DNA from: Chromatiales bacterium
Lineage (GTDB): Bacteria; Pseudomonadota; Gammaproteobacteria; SZUA-152
Direction of reading: 5' to 3'
NCBI GenBank assembly: GCA_026999335.1
Contig: JALTPW010000644.1
Location: forward strand, 1-9,621
DNA length: 9,621 nucleotides
The translations under genes were made by a program, and so were the position numbers. The notes beneath the pieces are model-generated. The model saw only the letters and a program-made list of their open reading frames with translations. It did no database searches and was not told the origin of the DNA. Below, one piece after another: positions 1 through 5,970 of this stretch (positions are counted from its first letter, which is position 1; every line of letters starts with the position of its first letter).

Positions 1-1
1 G

Positions 2-343
2 TTTGGCGCGGTGGCGGATGAGATCAACCAGAGCCGGGGTATCGATGGGTTGCGAAGGATCCGGTGGGCACACCAGGGTGGTGATACCAGCGCTGGCGGC
101 CGCTGCGGTTTCCGTGGCGATGGTGGCGCGGGACTCTCCGCCGGGCTCGCGCAGCCGCGCGTGCAGGTCGATGAGGCCGGGGCAGACGATGTGGTCCTTG
201 GCATTGATGTGACTGTCGGCGCTGAAACCGTCCGGCACCTGACCCACGCCGGCAATAACGCCATTGGCGATGTGCAGGTCGATGTGGCTGTCGATGCCGT
301 TGGCAGGGTCGATGAGGCGGCCGTGCTGGATGCTGATGTTCAT
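2..343 (-). CDS. pyrC': Dihydroorotase-like protein PyrC' (PyrX), probably non-catalytic; 5' part only
   Basis: The first 114 residues are present and the gene continues past the left edge. The fold is amidohydrolase: an N-terminal beta-rich part, then the segment C54-PGLIDLHARLREPG-68, which matches the dihydroorotase metal-site motif. Active enzymes read D-x-H-x-H there. This protein has D59 and H61 but R63 in place of the second histidine. The usual M-P-N-T substrate motif is also lost (C92-P-P-D95). In Pseudomonas the gene after pyrB encodes an inactive DHOase homologue that holds the aspartate transcarbamoylase dodecamer together, and the gene order here is the same. I infer a structural PyrB partner, with true dihydroorotase encoded elsewhere. 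The ATG start overlaps the pyrB stop as ATGA, so translation is probably coupled. The distal metal ligands cannot be seen, so loss of activity is likely but not proven. Confidence 0.9.
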   Translation of the reverse strand, partial: MNISIQHGRLIDPANGIDSHIDLHIANGVIAGVGQVPDGFSADSHINAKDHIVCPGLIDLHARLREPGGESRATIATETAAAASAGITTLVCPPDPSQPIDTPALVDLIRHRAK

Positions 344-1317
344 GCGCCCTCTCCTTCCGCCGGCGCGCGGCCCAGGGTCATGGACATCACCGCCATGCGC
401 ACGGCGATGCCGTTGCTGACCTGTTCGAGGATCACCGACTGTGGGCCGTCGGCCACCGGGGAAGCGATTTCCACGCCGCGGTTGATGGGGCCGGGATGCA
501 TGACGATGGCGTCGGGTTTGGCCAGCGCCAGCTTTTCCTCAGTGAGACCGTAAGTGCTGAAATACTCGGCTTCGCTGGGCAGCATGGCGCCCTGCATACG
601 CTCTTTTTGCAGGCGTAGCATGATCACCACGTCGGCACCGCGCAGGCCTGCGTCAAGGTCGTGAATGACGTGCACGCCGAGGCTCTCCACCGCCGCCGGG
701 ATCAGGGTCTTGGGCGCCACCACGCGCAGTTCGGAGATGCCCAGGGTGGTGAGGGCGTGGATCAGCGAGCGTGCTACGCGTGAGTGCTTGATATCACCGA
801 CGATGGCCACCGTCAGCGGCGCGAATTCACCCTTCCAGCGGCGAATGGTAAACATGTCCAACAGTGCCTGGGTGGGATGGGCGTGGCTACCGTCGCCAGC
901 ATTGATGACACTGACATGGGGCGCGACGTGGCGGGCAATGAGATGGGCGGCGCCGCTATCGGCGTGACGCACCACGAACATATCGCACTGCATGGCCTCA
1001 AGATTGTGCAGCATGTCCAGCAGGCTCTCGCCCTTCACCGTGGCCGAGGTATTGATATTGATCTTCAGCACGTCGGCGGAGAGACGCTTGGCGGCCAGTT
1101 CGAAGGTGGTGAGGGTGCGGGTGCTGGCCTCGAAGAACAGATTGACCACCGTCTTGCCTCGCAGCAGCGGTACCTTGCGCACCTGCCGGTCGCCCACGGA
1201 AATGAAGGACTCGGCGGTGTCGAGGATATCGACGATCTGCTGACGCTTGAGGCCCTCGATGGTCAGCAGGTGGTGCAGGCGGCCTTTGCTGTCGTGTTGC
1301 AGGCTATGTCGTCTCAC
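340..1317 (-). CDS. pyrB: Aspartate carbamoyltransferase catalytic subunit
   Basis: This 325-residue protein catalyses carbamoyl phosphate + L-aspartate to N-carbamoyl-aspartate, the first committed step of pyrimidine synthesis, in the cytoplasm. Visible motifs are the carbamoyl-phosphate loop FFEASTRTL (61-69), the mobile-loop lysine K95, HPTQ (147-150), the aspartate-side segment MLRLQKERMQ (233-242), and HPGPINRGVEI (274-284). The sequence closely resembles the Pseudomonas PyrB class, which carries an N-terminal extension and pairs with a DHOase-like subunit instead of PyrI. The residue after STRT is leucine, where most family members have arginine. The start is GTG (1317-1315), overlapping the pyrR stop as GTGA; the stop overlaps pyrC' as ATGA. 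It sits third in the chain ruvX-pyrR-pyrB-pyrC'. Confidence 0.97.
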   Translation of the reverse strand: MRRHSLQHDSKGRLHHLLTIEGLKRQQIVDILDTAESFISVGDRQVRKVPLLRGKTVVNLFFEASTRTLTTFELAAKRLSADVLKININTSATVKGESLLDMLHNLEAMQCDMFVVRHADSGAAHLIARHVAPHVSVINAGDGSHAHPTQALLDMFTIRRWKGEFAPLTVAIVGDIKHSRVARSLIHALTTLGISELRVVAPKTLIPAAVESLGVHVIHDLDAGLRGADVVIMLRLQKERMQGAMLPSEAEYFSTYGLTEEKLALAKPDAIVMHPGPINRGVEIASPVADGPQSVILEQVSNGIAVRMAVMSMTLGRAPAEGEGA

Positions 1318-1832
1318 GGCGCCTCCACGATACTCAGTTGCAGGGGGTCGGGGCCGCTGAGCTTGACGTGTTCGTGCTCGCCGAGGTCGAAGTGACGGCC
1401 CACCACGTCGGCCTGGATGGGTAGCTCACGGCCGCTGCGCTCGCCCAGCACGGCCAACGTGATGGCGGCGGGGCGGCCGTAGTCGAACAGCTCGTTCATG
1501 GCTGCGCGGATGGTGCGGCCGGTGTGCAGGATGTCGTCCACCAGCACGATGTGGCGTTCGGCCACCGACACTGGCAGGCGTGAGGGGCGTACCTGTGGAT
1601 TCATGCCGATGCGCGAGAAGTCGTCGCGGTAGAAGGAAATGTCCAGCTCGCCCAGGGGTTGTTCGAGACTAAGCAGTGTATGCAGACGTTCGGCCACCCA
1701 CAGGCCGCCGGTGTGAATACCCACCATCAGCGCATCGCGTACGCGGGCGGCTTCCAGCTTGGTGCGCAGGTCGTCGGCCATCTGTCGGATCAGTTGTTCG
1801 ATGTCATCCTGTTCAGTCACGGGCTCAGGCAT
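1314..1832 (-). CDS. pyrR: PyrR bifunctional protein: pyrimidine regulator / uracil phosphoribosyltransferase
   Basis: This 172-residue protein belongs to the type I phosphoribosyltransferases. The PRPP-binding motif VLVDDILHTGRT is at 96-107, and the PyrR-like segment ERSGRELPI is at 131-139. Family members convert uracil + PRPP to UMP. In Gram-positives they also bind pyr mRNA leaders, and in Pseudomonas PyrR is reported to act on pyr gene expression. I see no PyrR-type attenuator directly upstream because the start lies inside the end of ruvX (8 bp overlap), so any control must act further upstream or on other transcripts. The stop overlaps the GTG start of pyrB by 4 bp, which fits coupled expression with the enzyme it would regulate. 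Confidence 0.95.
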   Translation of the reverse strand: MPEPVTEQDDIEQLIRQMADDLRTKLEAARVRDALMVGIHTGGLWVAERLHTLLSLEQPLGELDISFYRDDFSRIGMNPQVRPSRLPVSVAERHIVLVDDILHTGRTIRAAMNELFDYGRPAAITLAVLGERSGRELPIQADVVGRHFDLGEHEHVKLSGPDPLQLSIVEAP

Positions 1833-2274
1833 CCTGGGGCTGTGGCGGCGATTCGGCCAGCCAGGTTTCGAGGATCACCTTGGCAGCCAGTTTGTCGATA
1901 TCGTCTTTTTTAGAATGTTTTTTCTGCCGTAATCCATCCTTGAGCAGTGATTCGGCCTCCAACGAGGAAAGGCGTTCATCGATGAAGTGGGTCGGCAGAT
2001 TGTACCGTCCGTGCAGCTGATTGCCAAAACGCCGCGCGCGGCGGCTGAGTTCGTGATCCGTGCCGTCCATGTTCAGCGGCAGACCGACCACCACGGCATC
2101 CGGTCGCCATTCCTCGAACAGGCGGGTGATGGTCGGCCAGTCCGGTTTGCCATTACGCGCAGTGACGGTGGTGAGGGCACTGGCGGTGCCGGTGAGTTCC
2201 TGGCCCACGGCCACGCCGATGCGTTTGAGGCCGTAGTCGAAACAGAGAAAGGTGCGTGCTGCCACCACGCTCAC
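1825..2274 (-). CDS. ruvX: Putative pre-16S rRNA nuclease / Holliday junction resolvase-like YqgF
   Basis: This 149-residue YqgF/RuvX protein has an RNase H-like fold. Motifs are FDYGLKRIGVAVG (12-24, acidic residue D13), VVVGLPLNMDG (61-71), DERLSS (99-104, E100), and DIDKLAAKVIL (125-135, D127). D13, E100 and D127 form the expected metal-binding triad. In E. coli YqgF is needed for 16S rRNA 5'-end maturation; resolvase activity is inferred from the fold. The chosen start is GTG (2274-2272), which forms a GTGA overlap with the algH stop and gives the usual family length. The same reading frame stays open further upstream, but that part lies inside algH and lacks family similarity. The stop overlaps pyrR by 8 bp. 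The algH-ruvX pair is conserved across gammaproteobacteria. Confidence 0.93.
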   Translation of the reverse strand: MSVVAARTFLCFDYGLKRIGVAVGQELTGTASALTTVTARNGKPDWPTITRLFEEWRPDAVVVGLPLNMDGTDHELSRRARRFGNQLHGRYNLPTHFIDERLSSLEAESLLKDGLRQKKHSKKDDIDKLAAKVILETWLAESPPQPQDA

Positions 2275-2837
2275 GCGTGGCCGGCGTCGCTGGTGAGCTG
2301 GTGGATGTCCACGCCCACCAGGCGGGCGGCGGCCTCCCAGCGTTCCTCCACCGGGGTATCGAAGATGATGAGCGGGTTGGCTGGGCCGCTGAGCCAGGCG
2401 TTGTCGAGCATCTCCTGCTCCAGTTGGCCCGCGCCCCAGCCGGCGTAGCCCAGGGTGACCAGTGCATCGTCCGGGCTGTTGCCTTCGCTCATTGCGCGAA
2501 TGATGTCGGTGGAGGTGGTGAGGCCGATGTGCTGAGTGACCGCCATGCTGGACTCCCACTGCCCCAGCGGGCTGTGCAGGACGAAGCCGCGCTCCGGTTC
2601 CACCGGGCCACCGCGGAAAATGGGCAGGGCAGCCTGTTCGGGGTCGTGGGCCTGCATGTCCATCTGCCCCATCAGCTCGCCGAGGCTGAGTTCCACCGGC
2701 TGGTTGATGACAATGCCCATGGCGCCCTGTTCAGTGTGTTCACAGACGTAGGTCACACTGTGAAAAAAGTTGGGGTCGCGGAGATTGGGCATGGCGATGA
2801 GGAACTGATTGGTGAGGTAGGCGTTTTTGTCACTCAT
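2271..2837 (-). CDS. algH: YqgE/AlgH family protein
   Basis: This 188-residue protein matches the usual family length of about 187. Family landmarks are LTNQFLIAMPNLRDPNFFHSV (begins at 8), EHTEQGAMGIVINQP (33-47), FRGGPVEPERGFVLH (74-88), and TLGYAGWGAGQLEQE (128-142). The biochemical role is not settled; in Pseudomonas the gene has been linked to alginate and other virulence traits. The start ATG at 2837-2835 is chosen because the family similarity begins exactly there; the frame is open for about 100 codons upstream but that part has no family features. No clear Shine-Dalgarno precedes it. The stop overlaps ruvX as GTGA. A 109 bp gap separates it from tonB, so this may be the first gene of a separate transcription unit. 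Confidence 0.94.
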   Translation of the reverse strand: MSDKNAYLTNQFLIAMPNLRDPNFFHSVTYVCEHTEQGAMGIVINQPVELSLGELMGQMDMQAHDPEQAALPIFRGGPVEPERGFVLHSPLGQWESSMAVTQHIGLTTSTDIIRAMSEGNSPDDALVTLGYAGWGAGQLEQEMLDNAWLSGPANPLIIFDTPVEERWEAAARLVGVDIHQLTSDAGHA

Positions 2838-2870
2838 GGATTCATAGTAAGGACGCGAGGCGGTGGGTGC
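2802..2870 (-). promoter_or_regulatory. Possible promoter upstream of algH (weak)
   Basis: Read on the minus strand, TTGCAC is followed by a 17-base spacer and then TACTAT, which ends six bases before the algH ATG. Spacing is ideal, but the hexamers match the sigma-70 consensus only 3/6 and 4/6. If used, transcription would begin at or next to the start codon, giving a nearly leaderless message; this would fit the absence of a Shine-Dalgarno. This is a sequence-only guess. Confidence 0.2.
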
Positions 2871-2886
2871 AACCACGGAGAAACAA

Positions 2887-2898
2887 AGAATCGATTCT
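2887..2898. repeat. 12-bp perfect palindrome in the tonB-algH gap
   Basis: AGAATCGATTCT is its own reverse complement. It lies upstream of algH in the only real gap (2838-2946) between tonB and the pyrimidine genes. It could be a half-site pair for a dimeric regulator, or chance. The rest of this gap holds no ORF and no hairpin followed by a T-run. Confidence 0.35.
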
Positions 2899-2946
2899 CG
2901 CGGCGGCCCTCGGAAAAAGTCGGGGCATGACTTGCTGGGGTGAAAA

Positions 2947-3834
2947 TCAGCGGGTGGACAGATAATTGCCGGCATCGAACTGCCAGGTGCGGGTGATGAC
3001 CAGCTGATCGTAGTCCTTGCGGATGTCCTCTGGGAAGCGCGCATAGGGCGCGGCGATGCGCACGATGCGCACCGCGGCGTCGTCCAGCACTTTGTGGCCG
3101 GAGGATTGACGGATCTGGATATCCTGCACCGAACCATCGGCGTTGATGGTCACCGCCAGACGCAGGTGGCCGGAGAGCTTGGCACGCTTGGCTTCGTCGG
3201 GAAAATTAAGGTTGCCGATGCGCTCCACCTTGGCGCGCCAGGCTTCTTCGTAGCTGGCAAAGCGGTATTCCTTGGTGCGTGAGGAGATGTATTTCTTTTT
3301 CGGTCGATGGGAGAACGCCTTACGGTTCTGGTCGATCTCCGCCGACAGGCGGGCGATTGTCTTGCTGCGTGACATCAACTGTGCGGTGCTGAGCGGCTTT
3401 TCCTGCAACTGCGGGGTATTGATGCCCGCAGACAGGGTGCGCTCGGAGGCATCGGTGGTGAGCAGTTCGCGGCGGTGTGGTTCGGGTGCCGAGGGCATCT
3501 GTGTCTGCGGTACGAATTCACGCACCTCGCCGGCCTCGCCGGTGGGGACTATCGGGGCAACGGGGGTGGAGGGACGCACCCGCTCTTCGCTGTTGCCGCC
3601 ACCCTCCTGGTTGGCCTGGGCGAGAAAGTCGGCATCTTCCGGCTCTTCATCGGCGCGGCTCTGTACCAGAGTGACCTCAAGGCCTGGCAGTTTTTCCGGT
3701 GGTTTGATGCGATCTTCGCCGGTGAAACTGACACCAAGGATGATCAGCCCGTGCAGAATCAGGGCGAGCACCACCGTCAGACTCAGACGGTCTGTGCTGG
3801 TGACTTGGGGACGGGTTGCGCGGAGGGTTGCCAT
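2947..3834 (-). CDS. tonB3: TonB family energy transducer (TonB3-like)
   Basis: This 295-residue inner-membrane-anchored periplasmic protein has a short cytoplasmic N-terminus, one membrane segment at about 18-37 containing His28 (comparable to the essential transmembrane His of TonB), a long low-complexity periplasmic linker (about 40-190), and a TonB C-terminal domain at about 205-287 (FPDEAKRAKLSGHLRLAVTI, DGSVQDIQIRQSSG). The linker is only modestly proline-rich compared with classic TonB. No exbB or exbD lies nearby, so its motor must come from elsewhere. Position next to algH and close to gshB-pilG matches P. aeruginosa tonB3, which is reported to be needed for normal twitching and pilus assembly. 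The start lies 2 bp after the stop of the upstream EetB-like gene, suggesting coupling to it. The exact role of TonB here is inferred from context. Confidence 0.88.
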   Translation of the reverse strand: MATLRATRPQVTSTDRLSLTVVLALILHGLIILGVSFTGEDRIKPPEKLPGLEVTLVQSRADEEPEDADFLAQANQEGGGNSEERVRPSTPVAPIVPTGEAGEVREFVPQTQMPSAPEPHRRELLTTDASERTLSAGINTPQLQEKPLSTAQLMSRSKTIARLSAEIDQNRKAFSHRPKKKYISSRTKEYRFASYEEAWRAKVERIGNLNFPDEAKRAKLSGHLRLAVTINADGSVQDIQIRQSSGHKVLDDAAVRIVRIAAPYARFPEDIRKDYDQLVITRTWQFDAGNYLSTR

Positions 3835-3836
3835 GA

Positions 3837-4388
3837 CTACTTCTTCTTAACCATTGAGGCGGACGGATCGCTATTCAACCGCGCCAACACACTGCGGGTC
3901 AATACTCCACTGACGATGCCCAGTACTGCCGCCAGTGTCATCAGCGGTGGAAACAGGTGCAGCAGTGCCGGATGCGGGATGAACAGGACATAGGCGGTCC
4001 AAAATTGCCCCGTCATGTGTGCCAGGGCGGCCAGCAGGCCAAGGCCCAATGGCCCCAATGCCCAACCCGGCACGGCGCGTGATACGGCCCAGCCCAGCCC
4101 CAGCGCAGTAACACCGGCCAGCGCGCCGCTGAGAGAGAGGAAGAAAGTGGGCGAAAGAAAGGTGCCCAGCAGTACGCTGCCGATCAGTACCCGCAGCAGC
4201 GCCACCCACACCGCCATGCGCCAGCCGTAACGACACAGCACGATCAGAGTGACCACATTGGCCAGCCCGGGTTTCACCCCCGGCAGGGGGCTGGGCAGAG
4301 CGCTTTCGGCGATATGAATGGTGATCGCCAGGGCGGTGAACCAGGCGATGAGGTGGTCGTCGCGGGTGGTTTGGATCGTCTGCGTCAT
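3837..4388 (-). CDS. Gx transporter family membrane protein (EetB-like; 'heptaprenyl diphosphate synthase component I' family)
   Basis: This 183-residue integral membrane protein has about five or six hydrophobic helices and a basic C-terminus (SMVKKK). Family hallmarks are an early H-I-A-E (25-29), PGVKPGLANVVTLI (36-49), R66 followed by a G-rich helix (LLRVLIGSVLLGTF, 64-77), and AHMTGQ (123-128). The fold resembles the S-components of ECF transporters. The common database name linking it to heptaprenyl diphosphate synthase rests on old similarity and should not be read as an enzyme activity. In Listeria and relatives a homologue (EetB) is encoded with a NusG-II protein (EetA) and ApbE in the flavin-based extracellular electron transfer locus. 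The ATG at 4388 is the first start after an in-frame TAG seven codons upstream. No Shine-Dalgarno is evident. The substrate is unknown. Confidence 0.85.
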   Translation of the reverse strand: MTQTIQTTRDDHLIAWFTALAITIHIAESALPSPLPGVKPGLANVVTLIVLCRYGWRMAVWVALLRVLIGSVLLGTFLSPTFFLSLSGALAGVTALGLGWAVSRAVPGWALGPLGLGLLAALAHMTGQFWTAYVLFIPHPALLHLFPPLMTLAAVLGIVSGVLTRSVLARLNSDPSASMVKKK

Positions 4389-4547
4389 GGACGCGAGCGC
4401 TGAGGACTAAGGGCAAGGGACTCAGTCCGTAGGTTGGGCTGAGCGTAGCGATGCCCAAGGTTCGCGATCGTTGGGGTTCGTCCCTCACCCCAACCTACAA
4501 ATGCGATGACCTTCACCCCACTAACCTCCCGTCTCACGCCCGTGGCC
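4389..4547. other. 159-bp spacer between the NusG-II and Gx genes, mostly a repeat element
   Basis: This spacer interrupts an otherwise tightly packed gene run. Its centre (4429-4498) is an inverted-repeat element described separately. The flanks hold no convincing ORF, Shine-Dalgarno or promoter on either strand. Confidence 0.6.
4429..4498. repeat. REP-like interspersed inverted-repeat element
   Basis: The outer arms GTAGGTTGGG (4429-4438) and CCCAACCTAC (4489-4498) are perfect inverted repeats of 10 bp. Inside are two smaller hairpins: TTGGGC/GCCCAA (4434-4439 with 4453-4458), whose loop contains GAGCGTAGCG, and GTTGGGG/CCCCAAC (4470-4476 with 4488-4494). The GTAGGTTGGG...GAGCGTAGCGA...CCCAA type of sequence is familiar as an extragenic repeat scattered through many proteobacterial genomes. 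It may be moved by a REP-associated transposase encoded elsewhere. Folded in RNA it could act as a partial terminator or a mRNA-stability barrier between the genes on either side. No T-run follows, so a strong intrinsic terminator is unlikely. Confidence 0.75.
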
Positions 4548-4919
4548 TCAGAAGTTAATGCTGTCAAAACGCGGGTCATCGGCCATGATCTGCACGCTGA
4601 CACGGTTGGGCAGGCAGGCGGCGACGTCGCCGCCTTCGCTGAGCCAGCCGGTGTGAATGCATTGACGGTTCTGGCAGGGGGAATCGGTGAAGCGCACCTG
4701 GCCGTTGCCGATTTCGAGGTGACTGACACCCAGTACACCCGGTACATCGAGATGCTGGACATGGAACAGGTCGAGGCGCGCCCACGGCTTGCCGTCCACC
4801 CACACGCGGGCCTCCAGGCCCTGCCCGCTGCCGTGCCAATAGGCGGCATAGAGGCTGGGTACCAACAACAGGGTGGCGATGAGCACCAGCCAATCGCCTT
4901 TTGTTAACCAGTGCTTCAT
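4548..4919 (-). CDS. NusG domain II-containing membrane-anchored protein (EetA-like)
   Basis: This 123-residue protein has one N-terminal membrane segment (about 10-27: WLVLIATLLLVPSLYAAY) preceded by positive charges, so the rest probably faces the periplasm. The body is a small beta domain: VWVDGKPWARLDL (39-51), then a conserved cysteine cluster SPCQNRQCIHTGW (80-92; C82, C87) and ACLPNRV (101-107; C102). This arrangement is typical of stand-alone NusG-II proteins and has nothing to do with transcription factor NusG. The three cysteines could bind a cofactor or form a disulfide; this is unproven. Homologues (EetA) accompany EetB and ApbE in flavin-based electron transfer loci. The start chosen is ATG at 4919, 4 bp after the apbE stop; an earlier ATG at 4970 would lie inside apbE and precede no family sequence. 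Confidence 0.85.
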   Translation of the reverse strand: MKHWLTKGDWLVLIATLLLVPSLYAAYWHGSGQGLEARVWVDGKPWARLDLFHVQHLDVPGVLGVSHLEIGNGQVRFTDSPCQNRQCIHTGWLSEGGDVAACLPNRVSVQIMADDPRFDSINF

Positions 4920-4923
4920 GGGT

Positions 4924-5970
4924 TTACAGTGGCTCGCTAAAGCGAACGTCCGGTCTGGGCTCGATGTCAAAATAGATGCGTTTGTCCAGTGATGGCGTCA
5001 TCTGCACACGGCCCTCCGTGTCCACCAGCATCACGCCGGTTACACCTAGCGCGCGTGCTACCGGCAGCCAGTCGGCGGGATTCGGCCCGGCCACAGTAAT
5101 GGCGGTAGCGGCGGCATCGGCCACGTCGGCCTGCTTGGCGAATACGGTCACCGAGCTGATTCCCTCGGCAGGGTAGCCGCTGCGTGGGTCGATGATGTGT
5201 TGATAGCGTTTGCCGTCATGGTCGAAATAGCGTTCGTAATCGCCGGAAGTGAAGATACTTTCGTCGCCTTCGATGTCTACCGAGGCCAGCATGCCGGGCT
5301 GGCGTGGGTGGCGGATACCGATGCGCCAGGGGCGTCCGCCGTGGCGGCCGATGGCGCGCAAGTCGCCGCCGGCATTGACGATGGCGTTGTCGATACCCCG
5401 TTCACGCAATTGTTCGATGGCCTGGTCGATGGCATAACCCTTGGCGAAGGCGCCGAAGTCGAGGCGCACCGCCGGGTTACGGCTGCGCAGCTGGATACCG
5501 TCCAGCTGCAGATCGGACATCTGCGGGTTTTGTGCTAGCAGGGTGTGGATGGCCTCCGCAGTGGGTGGCGGGCCCTTGGGGGCCTCATCACTGGCGAAGC
5601 CCCATAGCCTGATGAGCTGGCCGATGGCGGGATTGAACAGGCCGCCGCTGGCCTCGGACAATTCGCTGCTGCGCCGGATCAGGGGTACGATGGAGGGTGG
5701 GCAGCTGAAGAATTCGCCCGTCGGTAGCAGTTGGTTGACGCGCCCCAGCGGGCCGCGATGCCAAGCATGCCAGGCATTGTGCATGTACTCGAAATCACGC
5801 GCCAGGATGGCCACTGCCTGGCGGCCACGGGCCTCGTCCACGTTCCACAGAGTAATGTCCACCAGGGTGCCGAAGGTGAGCAGCTGCTCCTGATAGACCG
5901 GCGGGCGCGGGGTGCAGGCGACGAGCAGGGCAACCATCAGCAGAGCGGTGAAGGACAGAGAGCGTTTCAT
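4924..5970 (-). CDS. apbE: FAD:protein FMN transferase, lipoprotein
   Basis: This 348-residue ApbE protein transfers FMN from FAD onto a Thr/Ser of target proteins outside the cytoplasm, with Mg2+. It starts with a lipoprotein signal: K2-R3, a hydrophobic stretch, and lipobox L16-V-A-C19; the residue after Cys is Thr, not Asp, so sorting to the outer membrane is possible. Motifs follow in family order: FGTLVDIT (33-40), FNPAIGQLIRLWGF (112-125), LDFGAFAKGYAID (170-182), IVNAGGDLRAIG (197-208), FTSGDYERYF (240-249), HIIDPRSGYP (258-267), and ADAAATAI (284-291). All look intact. The ATG overlaps the gshB stop as ATGA. No FMN-binding-domain or NqrC/RnfG-like target lies in the window, so its substrate is unknown. 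The next genes encode EetA- and EetB-like proteins, suggesting a common flavin-dependent task. Confidence 0.95.
   Translation of the reverse strand: MKRSLSFTALLMVALLVACTPRPPVYQEQLLTFGTLVDITLWNVDEARGRQAVAILARDFEYMHNAWHAWHRGPLGRVNQLLPTGEFFSCPPSIVPLIRRSSELSEASGGLFNPAIGQLIRLWGFASDEAPKGPPPTAEAIHTLLAQNPQMSDLQLDGIQLRSRNPAVRLDFGAFAKGYAIDQAIEQLRERGIDNAIVNAGGDLRAIGRHGGRPWRIGIRHPRQPGMLASVDIEGDESIFTSGDYERYFDHDGKRYQHIIDPRSGYPAEGISSVTVFAKQADVADAAATAITVAGPNPADWLPVARALGVTGVMLVDTEGRVQMTPSLDKRIYFDIEPRPDVRFSEPL

Noticed and set aside
11..553. Plus-strand open frame of 180 residues opposite pyrC' and pyrB
   Set aside because: It is a mirror of GC-rich real genes on the minus strand, with no family features and a biased composition.
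2275..2559. N-terminal extension of ruvX giving a 244-residue protein
   Set aside because: The extra part is low-complexity, lies entirely inside algH in another frame and has no family similarity; the GTG at 2274 gives the normal YqgF length.
2838..3137. 100-residue N-terminal extension of algH
   Set aside because: It runs across the intergenic gap into tonB in another frame and lacks AlgH similarity; the ATG at 2837 fits the family exactly.
4431..4498. Intrinsic terminator between the NusG-II and Gx genes
   Set aside because: Hairpins are present but no T-run follows on either strand; a repeat element explains the structure better.
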